NCBI RefSeq assembly: GCF_963678635.1
Contig: NC_087064.1
Span: 10,389,671-10,453,670 of the forward strand
Origin: Symsagittifera roscoffensis
Taxonomy: Eukaryota > Xenacoelomorpha > Acoela > Convolutidae
Direction of reading: 5' to 3'
Length of the DNA stretch: 64,000 nt
The notes beneath the pieces were generated by a model. It was not told where the DNA came from, did not search any database, and saw only the letters and a program-made list of their open reading frames with translations. The position numbers were made by a program, and so were the translations under genes. This document shows, one piece after another, positions 54,184-64,000 of this stretch (its first letter is position 1; every line of letters starts with the position of its first letter).

Positions 54184-54630
54184 ATGTCACTGAACAATTC
54201 AGGAAATAAACAAACAATCGTACTACACAATTGTGAAAAAAAAACAACGAAACATACGATCTCACAATCACCCCGCACAAATAAACAATTGGATATATTC
54301 GAACAAAACGACAAACAATAAAAAGAAAAAATTATGAGTTAACAAAGACAAATTACACGGAAAAGTTTTTCAAAGCGAAGAAACTTAGTCTCCGAATCAA
54401 AAGTCAGTAATTTAGATGCACTATACAAACTAAAAGACTCAGTAAATAAAAACTACCAAGTCCATAATGAATTTTATTTTTCCGACTCAGAAGCCACATC
54501 ACATTCATCAAAATAAGGAAAAAGAAGAATAAAAAAGATATACAAAACTAAACCAGTACGTCTATACAATTGGAATCGACCAATCAGACACATTGAATAT
54601 TACGCACTAACAGTCATAAAACGAAAAAAT
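54184..54630 (+). pseudogene. Remnant of the basic ORF upstream of gag
   Basis: ATGTCACTGAACAATTCAGG at 54184 matches the start of the 155-aa ORF. Stops and frameshifts follow, though VRLYNWNRPIRHIEYYALT is readable near 54558-54615 just before the gag start, as in element 1. Confidence 0.65.
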
Positions 54631-57600
54631 GAGCCAAATTCAAAGTGACAAAAGTCCAGACGAAAACTCTGTTTTTCCATTTCTCATCAATTCACTCACT
54701 GATGATAGAGGACAAGTACAGTTTTGCAATAATCTAATCGCAAATTTATTTGAACAAGGAATCAGCCCATGTAAAGCAGAATTCCCAGAAAAAAAAAACC
54801 AAAAAACAAATTTTCTATCATTATTTAAACGGAATATGTAACCTAACACAACACTATGGAATTTACACAATAGAACTCAGCACAGCAAGTAAATTTCATG
54901 GTAAATATGTTATTCAAACAGACGACATCGACATAAGAATTTTTAAAAGTATTCACAGAATACTTTAAAAACATACAACATCAAAATTCACAGAGAACAA
55001 ATTCAATTTTTACTAACGTTATTTTTGCAATAATATATAGTTATTTATCCATACTAGAAAAGACAAAAACCCAAAGTACGTCACCAGTTCAAACATCAAG
55101 ACACATGAATGTAAGAAATGAAATTGCCGCATTCTCAGCATTTTTAAACACAGTCCGTGAAAATTTTTCAAGTAATGAAATTTCCCAAAATGTTAAACAC
55201 AATTTACAAAAATTTTTAGCATGGTTTATAATTGACTATTTCACACATAATATTGATCTAATTGCACAAGCAAGAAAATAGTTTAGACCTCAAAGTACCG
55301 ATGATGACACTGTCATTGCAGAACAATCAGATTTTATTTGGGACCCTGATTGGTCTCATCTACTATTTCTGAACATCCCAATGGACATCTCAAGTCAAGC
55401 AATCAATTTAATATCTATTCATAAAGACTATGTAAAAGAATTTCCACTTACAATAGATGCAACACCTTTAAACTATAATTCATTTTTACCCAATAAAAGA
55501 CAAAATAAAAGCTTAAATTCAACTTTTTTACAACAGGAAAATCTGAATGGAACTAGAAGTCTTACACAACAGGATATTCAAACACCATCACACTTTATAA
55601 ACGAAGAAATAGTTGAAACAATAGTAACAACTACATAACGAAGTATTTCACCAATACATCCAAACCTTACAACGCCAAAACCTAAAAATCCAACATTACC
55701 ACAAGTAACAATGCAATCTACGGTTAAACCCTCGGTTGCTCCAAAATATTCACATATAGATTATCAGACATATAGACCAATGACGAAACCATTAAAAACA
55801 CGAAAAACATTCACAGGAAAAAATTTTGCAGAACACAATTATAATTATGTAAATCCATCACAAACAACTCATCCTCCCCGAAAAAATATATTCAAAATCA
55901 TTTATTTTCACAGAAATCGAGTTTTCCAACTACATCAACAATTTCAGTAAATTTCCATGACTATCCACATCCCTAACAAGATCAAAGTGAAAATTACTCC
56001 TTTTTCCAACAAAAAAGAAATAAACAACAAAAACCATATTATACATCAAATTATTTATCATCCGATGATGACGATTATTACCAACCAGATATTTTGCACC
56101 ATACACACAAGAATATCGTGCACAAAAACCTCGACAAAATCAATCATCCCAAAACATAAAATTTCAACCACAAAAATCAGCTAATACACAAAGTTATCAA
56201 CCATTGCACATGCAAATCAAACTAGTACACAATCCTACCAACCAGCACAATCACAAATCCCGGTCAGTATGCACTCTTACCAACCAACACAACTGTAAAA
56301 TGAAATACAACTACCATATTAATTGCAACAACATGAAATAACAAAAACCAACTTACAAACTTTTCACAAATACCAAATGCCGCAGAATCACTACAAATGA
56401 CAATGAATCCATACCTAAGGGGTGGATCGTCAATAACATCAAATAAACCATTGATGGTATTTACAGGCACAGACCCTGAATATTCTGTAGAAGATTACTT
56501 GAATGCAGTCACAGCAAATTTAATTTTAGATATAGGACCTGAACCAATTAATACACCACTTCACTAAAATTGCATACAAAGACGCACAGCATTAATACAA
56601 CCAACACTTGATGGCGCAGCTCAAAAATGGTTTTCAGTTCTACCTAAAGACATAAAATCAGATTGGAAAAGATTCACACAAGTATTTTCAAAAATGTTTG
56701 ATTCTGAAATAAACAAACAACATCAAAGAGTTTTTGTAATGAAATTTGCAGACTACCAAACGAAACAATCAAACAATTAGCAGTTAGAAGCGAAACACTA
56801 CTTTGAAAAGCGTATTCACTTAAAACTCATGATATAAAAACACGAAAATGACAGAAATTTTAATGATGACTTTGACACCTCAATTAAGGAAAATAGCTAT
56901 TAAAAAGAGAGCATAACATCCCTCCTCAATTCGAGAACCAGATTGAGATTTTAGAAAACAAGTTGATAAACTAGAACAAGCAGAAATCACGATGAAACTC
57001 AAAGAAACACTGAATCACTGAAATTTTAAACAAATTTGAGAAAAATACAAATTTCAAGTGTAAACCATCTTTTAAAAAAGGGTGTAATTATTGCCGAAGA
57101 AACGGACACAGCATTGCCGAATGTAGACAAAAACAACAAGGTAATCAAAATAGACCACCAAAAAAAAAACAAAGAACTAAATAAATCATTCTACCAATAC
57201 ATGAAAAAAGACCAGAGTTTACCAAACAAAATTATACATAATAATAACAGCTCTGGAAAACCACTTCCAAATAATTCACTTTGTTCAAGAAACCAATCAC
57301 CTTATAGCTCTAGTTATAGAGGCAGATCACCAGAACAAAGAAATTCACGTAATTTCTCATGAAATATATATAGTCGATCAAATAGTCAAAATAATCAGTA
57401 TCGAAACAACTATTCACAATCAAATTCAAACAGAATAGAATATTCCTTTGATACCAGTTCCCATTCAAATTCTAGGAATAGACACTATTCAAGCAATAGA
57501 TCACGAAATTCATCATACAAAAGAAACAGAAACTATTCAAACAATAGGTATATAAGCTACTCAAATAATCGAAACCAACGTTACCAAAAAATTAGATCAA

Positions 57601-58549
57601 GAAATATTTCATACAACAGATCTAATTATCAACGAACTAAAAACAACCACTATCAAAATAGATCACGAAATAATTCACAAAATAGGAATCCAAATTATAA
57701 CAATCAACAGTGAAATTATTTTCAATCTCCTCATAGGAATAATAATCGTTATTCCGATTCCCAATACAAGTATAGAAGCAACACACCAAAACATCAAAGA
57801 CAAATTAATCAAGTACAAACAACTGAAGAAACAGCTTCAGACCCCCCTAGTATCGAAGATACAGAAAGTATTGAATTACAATTAAATCACATTAATTGTG
57901 AATCAACAGACAGCGAAAGTGATAATATAATACCATCTCAGTTAATATGATAACAGTTGAAAATGACTACAAACCTATCAAATATGAACAACCCTTCAAT
58001 TCACATATTTACGAATATCAATTGGAACTTCTTCAAGATCACTACACTAGACCTATTAGTATTATTGTACAAGTTACATAAGAAGTAAATGGCATTAACG
58101 CTGTATTTAAACCCGAAAAAGACGAAGTACAATGTTCAAGTAGAAACCAAATTCATCAAAATGTACAAAAAGAACTACCAAGAGAAAAAATTTGGACAAT
58201 TCCATTTGTCTTAGAAAGTCCAAAAAGTAAAGAGTCTCAACCACTAGACCTTGAAATAGATTTTTTAAACGACTCAGGAGCAGAATCAAATATCATCAAT
58301 ATCCCCACTTGGAATGAAATCAAAACTTTGCAGCCAAACTTAATACCTATGAAAACAGCCAGTAAATTAGCAACAGCACAAGGCTCAACATTAATTGATT
58401 ATGGAAAAACCCAACTTTTCCTTGTTCCCACTAGAACAGTGGAACAAAATAAAATCTTAACGAAACCATTTAAACAAACATTCCACATAACAGAAATAAA
58501 ACACTATATCTTTGGCATACCGTTTATAACTAAATATATTCCCACAATC

Positions 58550-59773
58550 AACATTTTAAATAGTAAAATCCATATAAAAGACAAGTACACAAGAATGAAA
58601 AACACAGCCTTAACTTTATTTCAAAGATTAAATAGAAAACCACCATTTTTCTCCAAATTTTACCCTATATACAATCAGGAACGAAACTACCTGAAACCAG
58701 TATCAGGAAATGTATTATCCTTTCAATCAAACATCTTCACCAGTAAGATAAAAACCAACATAAACAACATCTCTTTATGTCAGATCTTGAATTTAAACCC
58801 ACTCATAAATTTTTTCGAATAACAATTTCATCCATAAAACACATGAAACTTTCAAACTCCAATATTATTTCGTTACACGTATATAAAAATTCACCATACC
58901 AGATAACATTACCTCTAGGATTCTTATGATATTGTGAAACAAATGCCACAACTTCGCCCATTATATCGACTCAATAATATATTACAACTACTAGACATAT
59001 GTCAATCAACAATTTTTGATGAAGAATTATCAAAAAACAATATAATAAGCAACGAAAAAAGAAATACAGATTATTTCACAAAAAACCGTATTTTAAACCA
59101 ACGTTTAAAATATCAGATTATACAGAAGAACAACAAAATTTTTTAACAAGAACCAAGAAATGATTTAAAATACACAGTAAATCAAGTTTTTGACCTTCAT
59201 GACCCACTCGACACAATTCCCCTATCAAAATTAGAAGTAGAAAACATTTTTCTACCACCAACAGAAACAATTACACTACAATTACTACGAAAATACCAAA
59301 AGTTTGACCCTGTTATTAAGCAACTCAAATCATGGCACAAAAATAAAACAAAACAAGCAAAAGCTGATACAACAATTTTAGGAAATAAAACACTCCTTCG
59401 ATACTTCAGAAAAGTCAATAAAACAACTATAAATGGAAGCACAGATCTTTTAGAATATCAAACACTGATTTTAAAGTACCCTGTCTTCTCCTAAGTATGA
59501 TGTTGATTGCATTCAACATATCACACACACAACATACAAAAGGACACTCAGGATCAGAAAAGACATACTCAATATTTACTCAAAACTTTTACTTCCCAAA
59601 TGCACCAATTTGGAATAAAGTATTATGCAACGATTGCATTAAATGTCAAATAAATAAACCTTATTCCAATCAAAAACAACTAGCACTGAAACAAGATTTT
59701 AAAGGACAAAGTCTATATTTCAATCATAGAATTTCATTTGACACAAAAGGACCAATTTCACCATCCTCCGAAG
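58550..59773 (+). repeat. 1224-bp tandem duplication in element 2, copy 1
   Basis: AACATTTTAAATAGTAAAAT starts both copies, at 58550 and 59774. The unit spans from the protease-RT linker over the RT deletion scar to the integrase start (ISFDTKGPISPSSEE). Confidence 0.9.
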
Positions 59774-60997
59774 AACATTTTAAATAGTAAAATCCATATA
59801 AAAGACAAGTACACAAGAATGAAAAACACAGCCTTAACTTTATTTCAAAGATTAAATAGAAAACCACCATTTTTCTCCAAATTTTACCCTATATACAATC
59901 AGGAACGAAAATACCTGAAACCAGTATCAGGAAATGTATTATCCTTTCAATCAAACATCTTCACCAGTAAGATAAAAACCAACATAAACAACATCTCTTT
60001 ATGTCAGATCTTGAATTTAAACCCACTCATAAATTTTTTCGAATAACAATTTCATCCATAAAAAACATGAAACTTTCAAACTCCGATATTATTTCGTTAC
60101 ACGCATATAAAAATTCACCATACCAGATAACATTACCTCTAGGATTCTTAAGATATTGTGAAACAAATGCCACAACTTCGCCCATTATATCGACTCAATA
60201 ATATATTACAACTACTAGACATATGTCAATCAACAATTTTTGATGAAGAATTATCAAAAAACAATATAATAAGCAACGAAAAAAGAAATACAGATTATTT
60301 CACAAAAACAACGTATTTTAAACTAACGTTTAAAATATCAGATTATACAGAAGAACAACAAAATTTTTTAACAAGAACCAAGAAATGATTTAAAATACAC
60401 AGTAAATCAAGTTTTTGACCTTCATGACCCACTCGACACAATTCCCCTATCAAAATTAGAAGTAGAAAACATTTTTCTACCACCAACAGAAACAATTACA
60501 CTACAATTACTACGAAAATACCAAAAGTTTGACCCTGTTATTAAGCAACTCAAATCATGGCACAAAAATAAAACAAAACAAGCAAAAGCTGATACAACAA
60601 TTTTAGGAAATAAAACACTCCTTCGATACTTCAGAAAAGTCAATAAAACAACTATAAATGGAAGCACAGATCTTTTAGAATATCAAACACTGATTTTAAA
60701 GTACCCTGTCTTCTCCTAAGTATGATGTTGATTGCATTCAACATATCACACACACAACATACAAAAGGACACTCAGGATCAGAAAAGACATACTCAATAT
60801 TTACTCAAAACTTTTACTTCCCAAATGCACCAATTTGGAATAAAGTATTATGCAACGATTGCATTAAATGTCAAATAAATAAACCTTATTCCAATCAAAA
60901 ACAACTAGCACTGAAACAAGATTTTAAAGGACAAAGTCTATATTTCAATCATAGAATTTCATTTGACACAAAAAGACCAATTTCACCATCCTCCGAA
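59774..60997 (+). repeat. 1224-bp tandem duplication in element 2, copy 2
   Basis: Nearly identical to copy 1, so the duplication is recent. The right end continues into full integrase sequence (GAAGAAAATTCTTTT). The period is a multiple of three. Confidence 0.9.
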
Positions 60998-62234
60998 GAA
61001 AATTCTTTTATTATGGTCATTTATGATGCATTTACGCACTACGTAGCACTCAACCCAGTACCACATTGTAATGCTTATTACGCATACACAACACTTTACG
61101 AACATTGCATAGCTAAATTCGGACTACCCGAAATACTAGTCACAGATAACGGCACAGAATTTATAAATAATGAAATCATCACACTATGCCACTTATACAA
61201 TATCAAACATAAACCACGTACATCTCATGAACTATGGACAAATGGATTGGTCGAAGGTATGAACCGTTCATTACAAGAATGCCTTAGATCTATCATTAAT
61301 GGAAATGATACACGATACACTGAATGTTCAGCAGATTTAAAATTATTCCCCTTATCCTATAATTCAAAAATTGCAACAACTCTAGGAATGGCACCTTACA
61401 AAATGGTTTTTAATCATAAGCCACGAAAACCAATTATGATTACAGCAAATGCCTACAAAAAAACACAAGCTTATTGTCAACCAAATAAAGATTCAATATG
61501 TCATAATCTACCATTACATACACATGATGAAGACCAAATTCATCATCCACAAAATTTAAAAATAGCTTCCAGCACACATATCGAGGGGATTTTAAATAGA
61601 GATAAAAAGCATAATGAATTTTACCAAAAAGTAACAAAGAAATTGTTACAAAGACAAAATATAAGCAACCAAATTAATTCACGCTTTATGCCAGCCACAG
61701 ATTCAAAAACTGGAACATTTGTTTTAATACCCAATTTGAATACACAAAAAGGAATCCCCAAAAAATTACAAACACTTCGAAAAGGACCATACCAAATAAT
61801 TGACAATCCTACTGAAGTAACAATACACACTTACTGACTCCATTAAAAAAGAAATTGTTCAACGCCGTAACAACCTGTTAATTTATTATCCAAAAGAATA
61901 CGCACTCCGCAAATTAACTCAATTATATTCTTTCACAGGTTTACAAATTGTTCAAAACAATCCACAAACGGAACAAAATCAAAACGTTAATGACAATAAA
62001 AATCAAAAAACAATCCAACACCAAATAGCAAACCGTCAAATATCTAACACATCAGAACCAAAAATATCTCAAAAAGAAAGAAAAAATAGAAAAATGACAG
62101 AGAAATTTTTACCACAGGATCAACAACAAAAATAGAGAGAACATAGAGAATTATCACAATTTAGAAGTCAACCACGAAAAGACTACAAGACTTTCATCCC
62201 ACAATCTAAAATTTTAAAGAAAGTTGAATTTTAA

Positions 62235-62863
62235 AAACAACTTTAATTTTGATTAACGTCAATATTCTTTTTAATTTTAAACTCTCACATTCCCGTTATA
62301 ATATGCTGAAATCACACTCGATAAATTCTAGTTCAAATTTAGCCAATAGAGTTCATTCAAATCTGTCACCTTATTATCTCTAACACAAACTCATTAGCCG
62401 ACAGATATCAATCCCCAGGCATATCTATAACTATGACTTTTACGATTTCCAGGTCAAAAATAAGCACCTTGCTAAAACTTTACAACTAAAATAAACACTA
62501 CTTCAACAACAATTTTTAACAAAACTCAACCCACTTGTCAAAAATTCAATAAATAATCCAACCACACTTGAATTTTGCCCCAAAACTTGAAAAAATATTC
62601 GACGAAACGAAACAATTCTTGAATGCTTCTTTCTATAACAGTCGATAACTTAAAACGTATACTTTCCAATCTTTTCACAAAAATTTCTATTCTATTTAAA
62701 TTTTTGCTATTTTTTTTCATTGAAACTTTTGAAGCCCTAATAATCCTTTACGTAATTTTTTGCAACTTTTTTTTAAATTTTTTATTCCCTATTTGAAATG
62801 CAACTCCAACTTTCCCATATCCTTGACCACATCCACAGGTACGATAACACTAAATCTTTTTAA
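62235..62863 (+). other. Spacer and remnant of the first membrane ORF in element 2
   Basis: The part from about 62670 encodes readable pieces of the 76-aa hydrophobic protein (ETFEALIILYVIFCNFF) before a stop. The ATGA overlap of element 1 is here TTTTAAATGATACG, so stop and start no longer overlap. Confidence 0.5.
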
Positions 62864-63052
62864 ATGATACGAACCATTCTTAGTCGAAAAGTTATTTTTC
62901 TATTATTCATAATTTTTCTCACATTTTTAACGTCCCTAATCATGACAATGTGCAAATGTATAAAAAAGGCAGTTGTCATTTTCGCCTTAGCAACTATTCT
63001 TTTGATACTTATTATTGAAGAATATTATAATCAACATAAGATTTCTTTATAA
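62864..63052 (+). CDS. 62-aa membrane microprotein of element 2
   Basis: Intact and 45 of 62 residues identical to 39876-40064, with CKCIKK and EEYYN-HKIS kept. Two hydrophobic segments are preserved despite base changes. Confidence 0.55.
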   Translation: MIRTILSRKVIFLLFIIFLTFLTSLIMTMCKCIKKAVVIFALATILLILIIEEYYNQHKISL

Positions 63053-63071
63053 GAATTAAACACTCAAATAC

Positions 63072-63958
63072 CTTTTCAAAATTGCTAATCAACCACCACC
63101 AAAACAGTCCCCACCAACAACTTCCCTAGAAAAACCAATAACACATACAACTACCCAAAATCTCCAATCATCATTGCGCATTTCTTTTCAAGACCACCCA
63201 TACACTTTTGAAGAGCGACCGGCACGATTATCTGAACGATTAGAGCCAGTTAATCGCCAAGCAACTTTAAGCGAACCAACATATAATTTATATCCCACCC
63301 TAGAACAAGATCTCAATCAAGTAAGACATATTAGTCAAAATCAAAATACACTTGAAATAAATAGACAAAATATACATCCAAGACAAAACAGAAATTATAC
63401 ATCCATGACGAAACAGAAACAGCATTTCAAAAACTCCATCAGACTATCTAGGTTCAACTCCAACATCAGAGCAAATCCGAGAAAATCTTTTCAACCCCCC
63501 AGACACCACCGAACGACCACCATATTGGACAACACACTCATATACTCAAGGTGAACCCAATTTAGTGAATGAACCAATAGATATTTCCTCTGATACAACA
63601 TTATCATCCCTGCTAAAAACACTTTCACTTCCATCAACACCATCTATAAGTCAAAAATCACCAACACTTTCCCCCTTAATTTCCCAACCAATCTTGACGC
63701 TAGATACTAAGATCAATCATCGACAAATACCCCCCACGGTTAGATTGGAATAATTTTCGTAGCACCTCCCCCACTATTTGAACAACATCAAGAAAGTAGC
63801 CGACTCCACAATTGGGCAATAAATAGATTACAGTATAGACAAGATATCCACAAAGATATTCAAGAACACAATATTCAAACACTTCAACAAAATAGTCTCC
63901 AATTAAAATTTGAATCACAGTCAGACTTAACAATATTGTTCAACACCCTTTTCCCCTA
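63072..63958 (+). pseudogene. Remnant of the start-codon-less ORF in element 2
   Basis: Corresponds to 38734-39867. LRISFQDHPYTFEERPARLSE and LSEPTYNLYPTLEQDLNQV are in one frame from 63072. Frame breaks follow near 63395, 63540 and 63740. Later parts (EPNLVNEPIDIS, SLPSTPSISQ, RLHNWAINRLQYRQDIHKDI) are still readable. A T-to-G change creates a TTG codon at 63174 that element 1 lacks. Confidence 0.65.
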
Positions 63959-64000
63959 AGTCCAATAACAGCTCAATCACTACCTCCTCCATTTATAACA

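Larger units (their letters stand above)
54629..62234 (+). pseudogene. gag-pol: Gag-Pol remnant of element 2
   Basis: Starts at an ATG equivalent to that of element 1 and ends KVEF-stop at 62234. Gag, the zinc knuckle (CNYCRRNGHSIAECRQ near 57085), the Asn/Ser/Arg/Tyr-rich tract and protease are recognisable in broken frames. The protease Asp is present in the motif (DSGAESN) but the residue before it differs (N for I). RT and RNase H are absent: the sequence jumps from the segment preceding RT (EEQQNFLTR) to KYTVNQVFDLHD, about 650 residues later in element 1. The integrase frame at 60722-61837 keeps the DDE triad but breaks at about 61825. The non-functional product follows from these lesions. 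Confidence 0.85.
51743..64000 (+). mobile_element. Element 2: decayed relative of element 1, cut by window end
   Basis: It has the same order of parts as element 1, on the opposite strand: LTR, primer-binding site, leader modules, 77-aa ORF, basic ORF remnant, gag-pol remnant, membrane ORFs, start-less ORF remnant. Env and 3' LTR lie beyond 64000. It carries many stops and frame breaks, has lost RT and RNase H, and has an internal 1224-bp tandem duplication. Confidence 0.85.

Overview
The window is AT-rich nuclear DNA from an invertebrate metazoan. The evidence is GT-AG introns in a core-2/I-branching N-acetylglucosaminyltransferase (GCNT) gene, an animal-type TRMT61A, and BEL/Pao, Ty3/gypsy, FLYWCH-MULE and Helentron-like elements. 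The expanded GCNT family and long poly-G tracts would suit a nematode, but I cannot name the species.

Layout. (1) 1-1259: the start of an unknown gene on the minus strand, head-to-head with an intact TRMT61A (tRNA m1A58 methyltransferase catalytic subunit). (2) 1097-21843: a large tandem segmental duplication (unit 1 1097-12355; unit 2 from 12356). It begins inside the 3' end of TRMT61A and carries a GCNT gene. The unit 2 gene is intact (three exons, 424 codons, minus strand). The unit 1 gene is a pseudogene, and an extra orphan last exon lies at 5380-5882. Each last-exon module carries an array of degenerate ~170-bp repeats. (3) 19475-26130: three copies of a 534-bp Helentron-like element. 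One is precisely dated by an empty site in unit 1, and another is split by a 1885-bp MULE with a perfect 8-bp target duplication. (4) 27114-31650: an old BEL/Pao retrotransposon with both LTRs and a decayed pol. (5) 31657-36302: mostly featureless AT-rich DNA with a 200-bp MITE. (6) 36303-51736, minus strand: a nearly pristine 15.4-kb Ty3/gypsy-class, env-bearing element. Its 519-bp terminal repeats differ at one base. (7) 51743-64000, plus strand: a decayed relative of that element, head-to-head with it and running off the window.

The most interesting system is the pair in (6) and (7). The intact element has at least seven reading frames: a 77-aa leader ORF, a 155-aa arginine-rich ORF, a 2740-aa fused Gag-Pol, two small membrane ORFs joined by an ATGA overlap, a 377-codon ORF with no start codon of any kind, and a 674-aa Env-like protein with a signal peptide. 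The leader holds an RNA module predicted to fold into three stems. It recurs in the decayed relative and, with compensatory base changes, upstream of both GCNT copies. The decayed relative lost RT and RNase H in one deletion, then tandemly duplicated 1224 bp across that scar.
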